64,000 nt of DNA, taken from contig NC_018014.1 in NCBI RefSeq assembly GCF_000265425.1, positions 2,666,001-2,730,000 on the forward strand. Direction: 5' to 3'. A program made the position numbers and the translations under genes. The notes beneath the pieces were generated by a model. It searched no databases. It saw only the letters and a list, made by a program, of their open reading frames with translations, and was not told where the DNA came from. Origin of the DNA: Terriglobus roseus DSM 18391 (lineage in GTDB: Bacteria; Acidobacteriota; Terriglobia; Terriglobales; Acidobacteriaceae). This document shows positions 34,077-42,658 of this stretch, in pieces (position 1 is the first letter of the stretch; each line of letters opens with the position of its first letter).

Positions 34077-36653
34077 TTACTCCTCGCGCAGTACTTCCAA
34101 GGGCTTTTGACCAAGGACACGAAAGCTGGCAAGCCATCCTGTCGCAACCGTAAGCAGTGCAACGCCTAGAAGCGCGCACACATTGATCAACGTCAGGAAG
34201 TGATAGTCGAGGTCGAGCTGTCGCAGAACGATTCGCGTCGTCAGGTTCGCAAAGATCAGGCCGACAAATCCAGCGATAAGGCCCAGCGTTGCAAACTCAA
34301 TCGAGAAGATCGCGGCGATGCGTGATCGCGTGGCTCCCAAGGTCTTGAGGACGACAACCTCGCGAATGCGCCGGTACCGCGTGCCAGCGATGGCACTGGC
34401 AAGAATCACAAGTCCCGCAAAGATTGAGAAGCCCGCGAGGAACTGCACGACCAGCGACACCTGCAACAGCACACCACGCAGCGTCTCCATAGCCTGCGCC
34501 ACGTTGATGACGGTAACCGTGGGATACTTCGCGTACAAAGCCCTCTGCAGTTCGCCCACCTGATCGGGGTTTGCATGCACACCGCCGTACCAGACCGTGG
34601 GCAACGACGCGAGCGGTGTACGTGGCAACAGAAACTCCGCGCGCGAAAAAGCATGCTGGCCATCGGATTTGATGATGGCCGCCACCGTTGCGTCTACCGG
34701 ATGGTCGGGATCGCCGGGTGCAGCAAACAAGATGTGCGATCCAACATCAACGCCAAGCCTCTGCGCCATACGCTGCCCGATAGCAAGCTTCGCAAGCGGC
34801 TCGCCCGGCTGCCAGAAGGCACCGCGAACGACCTTCGTGCCCGGCGGAAAGTTGTCGGTCCACGTGATCGAAATCGACTGCAGCATGCGCTTGGGAAAGT
34901 TCTGCAGCTTCAGGTCGGCCGCGGGCGTTCCGTTAACGGACAAGATGCGCGAAGCGATGACCGGCAGCATCTCCGCTTCCCCTCGCACCGACGGCTGCGT
35001 CTTCAACAACGCACGCACACCGTCGATCTCACTGGGTGAGATGTCGATGAGGAAGACGTTCGGTAACGTCGGTTGTGTGGACAGCTTCAGTTCCTTGATG
35101 AGCGCATGCGACAGAAAGAAGACGCTGGCAATCTGCATCACACCAAGCCCAACTGCAGCCAGCAACGCCGCGGAAGGATTGCCGGGCCGATACAAGTTCG
35201 CAAGTCCATGGCGCACAACCGGTGTCAGGGAAGAACGCGTTCCGCGCAGGAGCACGCGCAACCCGGCAAGAACCAGCGTCGAAGTGATCAGCAGAACCAG
35301 CAGCACCGCAGCCAACCCGCCCGTAAAGACGCGGCCGACTGCCTTCGAGTCCGACAGCGTCGTCGCAATTAACGTGATGCCGACAAGGATAAGGATGCCC
35401 GCAACGATCTGCGCGCCGGAGCGACGGATCTTTGCAAGAAAGCCACTTACTGCGCTGCCATCGCCTGCATCATCCACCGTGCGGCGCAGAATGAGGATAG
35501 GCCGCACGTTGCGGATATCCAGCAGTGGCGGCATGGTGAACAGCAGCGTGGTCAGCAATCCGGTGGCAAGTCCCGCAAAGATCGCCGATGCCGCAATGTG
35601 CAGCTCCGGCGTAACGCCCAGCAACTTCGCCAGCAGCAGCGGCAGCACCAGTTGCACGCCAACACCAAGCACCACGCCAACGACACCACCCAGCAGACCA
35701 AGCAGCAGCGTCTGCAGCAGGTAGATGCGCAGAATGTGCGATGACCGAGCGCCCAACGACTTCATGATGGCGATGGAATCCATGCGCTGTAACAGGTGTG
35801 TGCGCATCGCCATGGCGACACCCACAGCTCCCAGCACAAGCGCTACCAGCGATACCAAGGACAGCACGCCCGTCGCACGATCAAGCGCCATGGTGATGGC
35901 AGGATTCGTCTCGCGATAGTCCGTCACCTGCGACTCCGGCAGGATCGTCTCAAGCTGCGCCTTCAGCCGCACCACATCGCGGTCGTTCTTCACCGGCAGC
36001 TTGAAGAGGTAACGCTGCCCGGCACGCGAACCCGGCGCCAGCAGGTGTGTACTCTCCAACTGGTCCTGCGTCAGTAGGATGCGCGGCCCCGCAGCGAACG
36101 ATCCGGAGAGACGATCCGGCTCGCTCAACACGATCGACGAGATGCGCAGCTTCGCATCGCCAAGCTGGATGCGGTCACCCGTATGCAGCTTCAGGCGAAT
36201 CAGCAGGTCTTCACCGACCGCAACGTTGTCTCCTCCGACGGCCTGCGTCAGCGGCATAGATGGCTTCAGATCGACCACGCCATAAAACGGATAAGCCGAG
36301 GTGTCGATCGCCTTGAGCGCAACCAGCAGCGGATCAAGCGAGTTGGCCGCAGTCGCCATGCCGGCCATTTCTGTAATAGGCGTCATGCGGACGCCGCCGG
36401 TCTTCAGGGCATCCAGCTTCGCAATCTGCGAGGCGTCCGGCTGTTGAAACATGCGTGCCGAAAGGTCACCGGCAAGGATAGAGCGAGCACGCACCAGCAG
36501 TGTCTGCCGAAATGCCGATGAGAATCCTCGCACGCCCGTCAGGGCCGCAACCCCAATCGCAACCGACAGGATGACAAAGAAGAACTTTCCGCGTGACGAT
36601 CGCAGCTCGCGCGAAGCGATGCGGGCTGCCGTAGTCCATGAGAGCGCGGCCAC
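34077..36653 (-). CDS. ABC transporter permease, YbbP-like (FtsX/MacB superfamily)
   Basis: An 858-residue permease with an N-terminal anchor helix (about 25-45), a long periplasmic MacB-PCD-like domain, three-helix FtsX bundles (about 265-390 and 735-855), further helices between and a second periplasmic domain. The ending LGQKPLEVLREE is family-typical. It pairs with the ATPase 3 nt upstream. Divergent from both is a TesA-type esterase, the same trio found in E. coli (tesA-ybbA-ybbP). It probably extracts or exports lipophilic molecules; the substrate is unknown. Confidence 0.88.
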   Translation of the reverse strand: MAALSWTTAARIASRELRSSRGKFFFVILSVAIGVAALTGVRGFSSAFRQTLLVRARSILAGDLSARMFQQPDASQIAKLDALKTGGVRMTPITEMAGMATAANSLDPLLVALKAIDTSAYPFYGVVDLKPSMPLTQAVGGDNVAVGEDLLIRLKLHTGDRIQLGDAKLRISSIVLSEPDRLSGSFAAGPRILLTQDQLESTHLLAPGSRAGQRYLFKLPVKNDRDVVRLKAQLETILPESQVTDYRETNPAITMALDRATGVLSLVSLVALVLGAVGVAMAMRTHLLQRMDSIAIMKSLGARSSHILRIYLLQTLLLGLLGGVVGVVLGVGVQLVLPLLLAKLLGVTPELHIAASAIFAGLATGLLTTLLFTMPPLLDIRNVRPILILRRTVDDAGDGSAVSGFLAKIRRSGAQIVAGILILVGITLIATTLSDSKAVGRVFTGGLAAVLLVLLITSTLVLAGLRVLLRGTRSSLTPVVRHGLANLYRPGNPSAALLAAVGLGVMQIASVFFLSHALIKELKLSTQPTLPNVFLIDISPSEIDGVRALLKTQPSVRGEAEMLPVIASRILSVNGTPAADLKLQNFPKRMLQSISITWTDNFPPGTKVVRGAFWQPGEPLAKLAIGQRMAQRLGVDVGSHILFAAPGDPDHPVDATVAAIIKSDGQHAFSRAEFLLPRTPLASLPTVWYGGVHANPDQVGELQRALYAKYPTVTVINVAQAMETLRGVLLQVSLVVQFLAGFSIFAGLVILASAIAGTRYRRIREVVVLKTLGATRSRIAAIFSIEFATLGLIAGFVGLIFANLTTRIVLRQLDLDYHFLTLINVCALLGVALLTVATGWLASFRVLGQKPLEVLREE

Positions 36654-36656
36654 CGC

Positions 36657-37493
36657 CTACACCTGCTCCGGTGTCTTATAGATATCGGAGATCACTTCGC
36701 CATCGCGGACGGTTAGCACCCGTGTCGCGTGCGCGGCAACTGCCGGATCGTGCGTGACCAGCACCAGCGTCGTGCCTTCGCGGCGGTTCAGGTCCAACAG
36801 CAGTTCCATAATGTGCGCGCCATTGTGCGTATCCAGATTGCCGGTAGGTTCGTCGGCCAGCACAATGGGTGGCCGCAGGATGAATGCTCGTGCCAACGCC
36901 ACGCGCTGCTGCTCTCCGCCCGAAAGCTGCACGGGGTAGTGGTCGGCCCGTTCCGACAAGCCGACGGCTGCAAGCAGGTCCTTCGCACGGGCGATGCCCG
37001 CTGCCTGCTCCTTCGATGGAGCGTTCAGCTCATGGGGCAAGAGCACGTTCTCAAGCGCCGTCAACGTCGGAATCAATTGGTAGCTTTGAAAGACAAAGCC
37101 AATCAGCTTGCCCCGGACCTCGGCCAGCTTGTCTTCCGGTAGATAGCTGATGGCAGTGCCCTGCAGCGTGACATTGCCCTCGGTCGGCGTGTCCAGTCCC
37201 GCCAACAGGCCCAGCAACGTGCTCTTGCCCGAACCCGACGAGCCGACGATAGCGACAAACTCGCCCGCGCTGACATCAAACGTAATGCCGCGCAGGATTT
37301 CGACGGTGCGTGGGCCATTGCGGATCGACTTGCGAAGGCCCGCCACACGAATACTGGGTGCGGCACTGCTGGCAGTTTGGGTGTCGGGACTCAGGCTCGA
37401 ACTCGCTTTCAGGAACTTTGCTACGTTGGACGGATGATGTTGAGAGATTGTTCCGGATTGAGCACGATGATACAGCGCCACCTTCCGCGGCAC
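36657..37493 (-). CDS. ABC transporter ATP-binding protein, YbbA-like (FtsE/LolD type)
   Basis: An ATPase with Walker A GSSGSGKST, Q-loop GFVFQSYQLIPT, signature LSGGEQQRVALARA, Walker B PIVLADEPTGNLD and H-loop LVTHDP. The start is uncertain. The frame opens at GTG 37493 inside the divergent esterase gene, and GTG 37481 and GTG 37346 are also possible. There is no ATG before Walker A. The first roughly 45 residues lie outside the conserved domain, so a shorter protein is likely. It works with the following permease. Confidence 0.88.
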   Translation of the reverse strand: MPRKVALYHRAQSGTISQHHPSNVAKFLKASSSLSPDTQTASSAAPSIRVAGLRKSIRNGPRTVEILRGITFDVSAGEFVAIVGSSGSGKSTLLGLLAGLDTPTEGNVTLQGTAISYLPEDKLAEVRGKLIGFVFQSYQLIPTLTALENVLLPHELNAPSKEQAAGIARAKDLLAAVGLSERADHYPVQLSGGEQQRVALARAFILRPPIVLADEPTGNLDTHNGAHIMELLLDLNRREGTTLVLVTHDPAVAAHATRVLTVRDGEVISDIYKTPEQV

Positions 37494-38216
37494 AGCCGCT
37501 TACTGGCCGCGATGTTGACGGTATGCGCTGTGCTGGCGATCTCAGGTTGCGAAGCCGAACGTCACGAACGCCCCACCGACAGCACCGACGGAGGCGCCAC
37601 CCCCTTGGGATCCATGACCTCACACACACCAACCGTCACACCGAATGCTCCGACGGCGACAGACAGCCGCCCCGTCATTGCCGCCTTTGGCGATAGTCTG
37701 ACGGCTGGCTACGGCGTGGATATGGAAAGCAGCTACCCCGCTGACCTGCAACGCGACCTGGACAAAGCCGGTTACCGCTACCGCGTCGTGAACATGGGTA
37801 TCAGCGGCGACACCACGAAGGATGGCCTCGCGCGCGTGGAGCGGGTGCTGGCACTGAAACCTGCTATCGTCGTCGTCGAATTCGGCGGAAACGACGGGCT
37901 GCGTGGCGTACCGGTGGCGAGTTCGCGTACCAACCTGGACAGCATCGTCAATAAGCTACAGAGCAGCGGCACGCAGGTAGCCATGGCCGGTATCACGCTG
38001 CCGCCGCAGTACAGTCAGCCCTACATCAAGTCCTTCAACGAGACCTATACGCTGCTCGCAAAGAAGTACCATGTGCCACTGCTGCCCTTTGTCCTGCAGG
38101 ACGTCTATGGTGTCCCAGGGAGTATCCAGCAAGACGGCATCCACCCCACAGCGCAGGGCTGCAAGCAGGTATCGAAGAACATCTTTGGACTGATCAAACC
38201 GCTGTTGAAGAAGTGA
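37467..38216 (+). CDS. SGNH/GDSL esterase lipoprotein, TesA-like
   Basis: About 249 residues with a lipoprotein signal whose lipobox is LAISGC. A linker and a GDSL hydrolase domain follow: block I IAAFGDSLTAGYG (catalytic Ser), block III GGNDGLRG and block V DGIHPTAQG (Asp, His). TesA acts as thioesterase/lysophospholipase L1. ATG at 37467 gives the best signal peptide; ATG at 37434 is an alternative. It diverges from the YbbA-like gene, and the 5' ends overlap if the long YbbA start is used. It converges on truB. Confidence 0.85.
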   Translation: MIQRHLPRHSRLLAAMLTVCAVLAISGCEAERHERPTDSTDGGATPLGSMTSHTPTVTPNAPTATDSRPVIAAFGDSLTAGYGVDMESSYPADLQRDLDKAGYRYRVVNMGISGDTTKDGLARVERVLALKPAIVVVEFGGNDGLRGVPVASSRTNLDSIVNKLQSSGTQVAMAGITLPPQYSQPYIKSFNETYTLLAKKYHVPLLPFVLQDVYGVPGSIQQDGIHPTAQGCKQVSKNIFGLIKPLLKK

Positions 38217-38225
38217 GCTACTTCC

Positions 38226-39101
38226 CTAGGCCAGGTTCACAAACGGCTGAATGAGCGTGCCGGCCACACGGCGGCCGATACCCAACAGTTCGTTGCGGTC
38301 CTTGAAGATGCGAATCAGCGGCGCGTCGGAGAACTCCGGCAGGTTGACGGCCATCCCGTTGCGTAGCTTGTTCTGCGAACCTTCATCGGCCGTCACCGAC
38401 GGCATCTCTGGCAGCACCGTACGAGCATGCGGCAACAGTGCCTCGATGGTGCCGGCGTTGGCTGCGTCGATCAGTTGCTCGCGTGTGATCGCATCGGCCA
38501 ACGTAAACGGTCCGGCCTGCACGCGGCGTAGCGCGCTCAGGTGCGCGCCGCATCCAGCTAACTGACCAAGCTCATGCGCGACGGATCGCACGTAACCGCC
38601 CGCCGAGACGTGCATCGTAAACGATGCCCTATCGCCCTCGAGCGATGTCAGCTCAAAGCCGTGGATCGTAATGCGCGCGGGCTTTACAGGCACTTCCTTG
38701 CCCTGCCTAGCGAGCTTGTGCGCAGGCACGCCACCGATCTTCTTCGCAGAGAAAACGGGCGGTACCTGATCGATCGTGCCGTGGAAGCCGGCGCTCAGTT
38801 CGCGCAATCTTTCCAGATTGCAATCCAGTGATTGCGGATCGCCTGCAGGTACTCCCTCCGCGTCGTAGGTGTCGGTAGCGAAGCCGAATCGGATTGTGCC
38901 GGTGTATTGCTTCTCAGCAGCACCGAAGAACTGCGCTAGCCGAGTCCACTTGCCCAGCATCAGCGGCAACACGCCCGTTGCCATCGGATCAAGGGTGCCA
39001 AGGTGGCCGACAGACTTTTCGCCTGTGGCGCGACGTACGAGGGAGACAACATCGTGCGAGGTGAGACCGGAGGGCTTATCGAAGATCAGGAGTCCATTCA
39101 T
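38226..39101 (-). CDS. truB: tRNA pseudouridine(55) synthase TruB
   Basis: A 291-residue enzyme making pseudouridine 55 in the T-loop of tRNAs. Motifs are NGLLIFDKPSGLTSHDVV and GHLGTLDPMATGVLPL with catalytic Asp38. RIT.H.F and SAGGYVRSVAHELG are further family blocks. A C-terminal PUA-like region follows. It ends 9 nt from the esterase stop. The 148-bp gap upstream to folE shows nothing recognisable. Confidence 0.96.
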   Translation of the reverse strand: MNGLLIFDKPSGLTSHDVVSLVRRATGEKSVGHLGTLDPMATGVLPLMLGKWTRLAQFFGAAEKQYTGTIRFGFATDTYDAEGVPAGDPQSLDCNLERLRELSAGFHGTIDQVPPVFSAKKIGGVPAHKLARQGKEVPVKPARITIHGFELTSLEGDRASFTMHVSAGGYVRSVAHELGQLAGCGAHLSALRRVQAGPFTLADAITREQLIDAANAGTIEALLPHARTVLPEMPSVTADEGSQNKLRNGMAVNLPEFSDAPLIRIFKDRNELLGIGRRVAGTLIQPFVNLA

Positions 39102-39249
39102 TGCAGTCTTCGATTAGACCACCGATCGCACCATCTCGTGATGGCTTGCCGTTGCTTGCAGTCGGCTAGGCCCGTCCTGGAGACGGCTACGAACAGATTC
39201 CGCACTCATGAATACACGCGCGGTAGCGCGTCGAGGACGGTGCGAAGCA

Positions 39250-39873
39250 CTAGAAGCCGCCGGGCCTGCGGATGAGCGACAGGAATTCGTTGCGTGTCTG
39301 TGCGCTCTCGCGGAAGCAGCCAAGCATCGCTGACGTTGACGTCATGCTTCCCTGCTTCTCTACTCCGCGCATCATCATGCAGAGGTGCTGCGCCTCAAGA
39401 ATGACGGCCACTCCCATTGGGTGGATAGCTTCGACGACTGCATCGGCGATCTCGCGAGTCATACGTTCCTGCACTTGCAGGCGCCGTGCGAAGACATCGA
39501 CCAGACGCGCGACCTTACTAAGGCCGATGACCTTTCCTTTTGGGATATAAGCGATATGCGCTTTGCCGAAGAACGGCAGCATGTGGTGCTCGCAGAGCGA
39601 GTAGAACTCGATGTCACGGACGATTACCATCTCGTCATAGTCGACGTCGAAGAGCGCGCCGCGCAGGATGTCCGTAGCGCTCTGCTCGTACCCGTGCGTC
39701 AGGAAGGTCATCGCCTTCTCCATACGTTCGGGCGTTTTCAGCAGGCCGTCGCGCTCGGGGTTTTCACCGATGCGCAGCAGCAATTCCCTGTAAAGCTCCG
39801 CGGTAGTCGCGTCGTTCAGAGTGACTTGCGGTTCTGCAACGGCCGTGTTCGTTTCCAGTCGACTATCTTTCAT
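39250..39873 (-). CDS. folE: GTP cyclohydrolase I (FolE)
   Basis: A 207-residue type IA GTP cyclohydrolase. Zn and active-site motifs are [22 protein letters not shown] and [14 protein letters not shown] (Cys and His ligands), with [10 protein letters not shown] between. It makes 7,8-dihydroneopterin triphosphate. It is followed on the transcript side by nothing close, but is preceded within 23 nt by two tandem PTPS-family genes. That suggests a tetrahydropterin pathway rather than folate alone. Confidence 0.96.
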   Translation of the reverse strand: MKDSRLETNTAVAEPQVTLNDATTAELYRELLLRIGENPERDGLLKTPERMEKAMTFLTHGYEQSATDILRGALFDVDYDEMVIVRDIEFYSLCEHHMLPFFGKAHIAYIPKGKVIGLSKVARLVDVFARRLQVQERMTREIADAVVEAIHPMGVAVILEAQHLCMMMRGVEKQGSMTSTSAMLGCFRESAQTRNEFLSLIRRPGGF

Positions 39874-39896
39874 GGCTTCTTTCTTCAGACGCGCGG

Positions 39897-40382
39897 CTAG
39901 GCGATCGGTTGCAGAGCATGCTGTTCGTGCGGGATCAAGGCATCGATCTGGCCAGGCGCCAGTAGGTCAAAGCTGTTGTTCTTCGTCTCTTCGATGCGGA
40001 TCCGATGCAGCCGCAATTGGCACGTGGGATCGAGCAGCGGAACCGCGCGACGGAAGACGCGCTCGACCTCGATGCCGAGGTTCTCGGTCGACGGCACGAA
40101 GTCGCCGTTAAAGACCGGATCCGCGTTCATGTGCTGCGCGTCGAAGCGATCGATGAGTTCCCGCTTCGCGAGTGCATCGAGCTTAGGCATATCGACAACA
40201 AAGCCTGTCTCGGGATCGATGGGTCCTGCCACTGTGACTTCAACGAAGTAGTTGTGACCGTGGCCGTACGGGTTGTTGCACTTGCCGTAGGTATCCCGGT
40301 TTTGCTGATCATTCAGGCTCGGCGCATGCAACCGGTGCGATGCGGAAAGGCGGTAGCGGCGTGTGAAGTGTGCGATTGGCAT
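39897..40382 (-). CDS. 6-pyruvoyltetrahydropterin synthase/QueD family, paralogue 1
   Basis: A 161-residue T-fold enzyme with [30 protein letters not shown] (catalytic Cys, Zn His) and [13 protein letters not shown]. The active-site Cys is retained, unlike the Glu-substituted PTPS-III form. It overlaps the upstream paralogue by one base (TAATG) and is followed by folE. It could make 6-carboxytetrahydropterin (queuosine) or 6-pyruvoyltetrahydropterin; sequence alone does not decide. Confidence 0.88.
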   Translation of the reverse strand: MPIAHFTRRYRLSASHRLHAPSLNDQQNRDTYGKCNNPYGHGHNYFVEVTVAGPIDPETGFVVDMPKLDALAKRELIDRFDAQHMNADPVFNGDFVPSTENLGIEVERVFRRAVPLLDPTCQLRLHRIRIEETKNNSFDLLAPGQIDALIPHEQHALQPIA

Positions 40383-40837
40383 TACGCTACCAGCTCCGGG
40401 GCTGCTGTGTCCGAGATCCCATCGTTCAAGCCCTCGCCGTAGAAGTCTGCGAAGAGATCGTCCATCTCATAGACGCGCACCCGCTGCAACTTGGCGTTCG
40501 GTATCTTCCCATCGAGCCGGCGCCAGATGGCCACTGCGATGTTCTCGGTCGTGGGCACGACGTTCGCAAACTCCGGCACCTCGTGGTTTAGGTGGCGATG
40601 GTCATAGACGCTGACCACCTCCTGCTCTAGGATGTCCTTCAACAGCTTCAGGTCCACGACGAAGCCGGTGACGGGATCGACCTCGCCGCCCACCGTAACC
40701 TCAAGCGTGTAGTTGTGGCCGTGCCCATTCGTATTGGCGCACTTGCCAAAGACTTCGCGATTCTTCTCTTCGCTCCAAGCGGGATTGCGATAGAAGTGGG
40801 CGGAGGAGAACTCGGCTTTGCGTGTCAGATAAATCAT
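40382..40837 (-). CDS. 6-pyruvoyltetrahydropterin synthase family, paralogue 2
   Basis: A 151-residue paralogue of the next gene. It has FSSAHFYRNPAW, GKCANTNGHGHNYTLEV, YDHRHLNHEVPEF, VPTTENIAVAIWRRL and VRVYEMDD, closely like eukaryotic-type PTPS. The reading frame extends far upstream, but ATG at 40837 is the family start. The two copies differ in the substrate-side segments, so they may catalyse different steps or form a hetero-oligomer. Order on the strand: glycosyltransferase, this gene, paralogue 1, folE. Confidence 0.88.
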   Translation of the reverse strand: MIYLTRKAEFSSAHFYRNPAWSEEKNREVFGKCANTNGHGHNYTLEVTVGGEVDPVTGFVVDLKLLKDILEQEVVSVYDHRHLNHEVPEFANVVPTTENIAVAIWRRLDGKIPNAKLQRVRVYEMDDLFADFYGEGLNDGISDTAAPELVA

Positions 40838-40872
40838 CGTCTTATTGGATGAGTGTAAGGCGTTAAGAGTCG

Positions 40873-42069
40873 CTAAGTCGTGTACTCGCGGCCCTTCCAC
40901 GTGACGGCCTTCGCGATCTTGACCATCTGCCATGAGCGGATCAACAAAGCTGCGAAGAGTGGCAGTGCGATCACCGTGAGGATGCGGTCGAGGAAGGGCG
41001 CGTGGGAACGGCCGACGCGCGAGAAGTAGCGCAGGAGCACACGCAGCCAGACGATGAAGATGGCCAGCGCCTGCCAGACCACAAGGTTCGGCATCAGGAG
41101 GGGCAGCAGCGGCAGGCCAAGCAGCAGAACGAAGTTGAGTAGGGCGATGGCCGCCATGATCAGCGGATTGCCGAAGAGCAGTGCGAGGTTCTTCGTCCAG
41201 CCTTCGATCATCTCCGGTGTTGACGCGTACATTCGTGCACTTACCGCTTCCGGTGCGTAGCGCAGTCGGATGGTGTGGCGGCGCTTCAGCAGCTTGGCGA
41301 GTGCGACGTCTTCGAGCACGGAAGATGCTACGGCCATGTGACCGCCCACGTCGAAGTAGGCCTGCCTGCGGACGAGCAGGAACTGGCCGTTGGCTGCTGC
41401 TATGGGGCTGGATGGGTCGCTTACTTTCTTCGGTGGATAGGTGCTTGCGAGCTCCGAGAAGATCAGCGGCATCAGCGCGCGCTGCACGAAGTTTGCTACG
41501 AGCTGGCGTGGCGAGTAGCTCAGCATCGTTAAATCGTGGCGTTCTGCTTCGACGATGGCGCGGCTGGTGCTGCCTGGTTCGTGGAGGGTGTCGGCGTCGG
41601 TGAAGAGGAGCCATTTCGCTGTGTGAGCCAAAGGCTGTGATGCTCCGAACCAGAGTGCGGCGTTTTTTCCGGTGAATCCGCTGCCGCTGGATTTCAGCGG
41701 AGGTGCCTGTAAAACATGCAATCCGGGGTGGTTTTCTGCGAGTTTCTGCACGATTTGAATCGATTCATCCGCCGAATTATCGTCGATCACAAAAATGTGC
41801 CAGTGCTCCCCCAACTGGAAGCCTGGTTCGGACTGGTCGAGCAGCGATTTGAGGCAGCCTGGGAGGTTGTGCGCCTCGTTCCGGGCGGGGATCAGGACGG
41901 TGAGGGGGTGCGTGGACGGCTCGTCCTCCTCAAGGTGAACGACGGGAGCGGTCCGGCGCAGGGCTGCGGCGGTGGGGCTGCCGTCAAAACGGAGGTCAAG
42001 GTCCGGCGCGGGGGTGACGCGATCGGTGCTCTGGTGCTCGGGTTGGGAACTGCTCGACTCGTCTGGCAT
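40873..42069 (-). CDS. Family 2 glycosyltransferase, HpnB/CrtQ-like, membrane-anchored
   Basis: A 398-residue GT2 enzyme. The GT-A domain (about 60-290) has VLIPARNEAHNLPGCL, FVIDDNSADES, LLFTDADTLHEPG (DxD-type) and SSVLEDVALAKLLKRR (EDxxLA). C-terminal membrane helices (about 300-385) follow. ATG at 42069 fits; the longer open frame upstream runs through the opposite thioredoxin gene and is not coding. It resembles hopanoid- or carotenoid-associated transferases, though no hopanoid genes are visible here. Confidence 0.85.
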   Translation of the reverse strand: MPDESSSSQPEHQSTDRVTPAPDLDLRFDGSPTAAALRRTAPVVHLEEDEPSTHPLTVLIPARNEAHNLPGCLKSLLDQSEPGFQLGEHWHIFVIDDNSADESIQIVQKLAENHPGLHVLQAPPLKSSGSGFTGKNAALWFGASQPLAHTAKWLLFTDADTLHEPGSTSRAIVEAERHDLTMLSYSPRQLVANFVQRALMPLIFSELASTYPPKKVSDPSSPIAAANGQFLLVRRQAYFDVGGHMAVASSVLEDVALAKLLKRRHTIRLRYAPEAVSARMYASTPEMIEGWTKNLALLFGNPLIMAAIALLNFVLLLGLPLLPLLMPNLVVWQALAIFIVWLRVLLRYFSRVGRSHAPFLDRILTVIALPLFAALLIRSWQMVKIAKAVTWKGREYTT

Positions 42070-42091
42070 GCGCCTCCGTATTATAGGAAGC

Positions 42092-42583
42092 GTGAGAGTT
42101 TCTGCGACGCTGCGTTTTGCTTTAGCCGCTGCCCTGTTGTTGACGGGCTGCAATCGTGGCGACCATCCGCAACAGATTGCGGAGACCGCGCCCGAGTTCA
42201 CCGTCCAGGACGGACAGCAGACCGTGCGCCTGAGCCAGTTCCGCGGCAAGGTTGTCGTCCTTAACTTCTGGGCTACCTGGTGCGCGCCGTGCATCGACGA
42301 ATTGCCCAGCCTGCAGGCCCTGCAGAAGGCGCGGCCGGACATCCAGGTGCTGGCCGTCTCCATCGACGACGATCCAGTTGCCTACGCGAAGTTCCTGAAG
42401 CAGTACGACATGAGCATCCTCAGCATCCGGACGGGCATGGAGGGCGTGAACCTGAAGTACGGATCGGTGCGTCCGCCGGAGACCTTCCTGATCGACCGAG
42501 GCGGGATGATCCGCCGGAAGTTCATCGGACCGCAGTTGTGGACGAATCCTGAGATTCTTGGGTATCTGCAGAAGATTTCGTAG
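42092..42583 (+). CDS. TlpA/ResA-like thioredoxin-fold lipoprotein
   Basis: About 163 residues. It has a lipoprotein signal with lipobox LLLTGC and a thioredoxin fold with redox motif WATWCAPC, then SLQALQKARPDIQVLAVSIDDD and PPETFLIDRGG (cis-Pro region). It probably reduces disulfides in exported proteins or apocytochromes. GTG at 42092 (AGGAAG just upstream) gives the best signal peptide. ATG at 42068 would overlap the glycosyltransferase start on the other strand. Confidence 0.87.
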   Translation: MRVSATLRFALAAALLLTGCNRGDHPQQIAETAPEFTVQDGQQTVRLSQFRGKVVVLNFWATWCAPCIDELPSLQALQKARPDIQVLAVSIDDDPVAYAKFLKQYDMSILSIRTGMEGVNLKYGSVRPPETFLIDRGGMIRRKFIGPQLWTNPEILGYLQKIS

Positions 42584-42609
42584 CACTTCCAACCGGAGCG
42601 CTTAAGGAC

Positions 42610-42647
42610 AACGCCCCACCCTTTGCTTGCAAAGGGTGGGGCGTTTG
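42610..42647. terminator. Very strong hairpin terminator
   Basis: AACGCCCCACCCTTTG (42610-42625) and CAAAGGGTGGGGCGTT (42630-42645) form a perfect 16-bp stem with a 4-nt loop. It lies between the convergent TlpA-like and ThuA genes. Confidence 0.9.
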
Positions 42648-42658
42648 GCTTCGTCATG

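Noticed and set aside
39102..39249. Possible small gene between truB and folE
   Set aside because: The available frames are short, Arg/Ser-rich and lack a ribosome site; nothing supports a gene in these 148 bp.
40838..41614. N-terminal extension of PTPS paralogue 2
   Set aside because: The extra 259 residues are Arg/Pro/His-rich shadow of the glycosyltransferase; the enzyme family starts at 40837.
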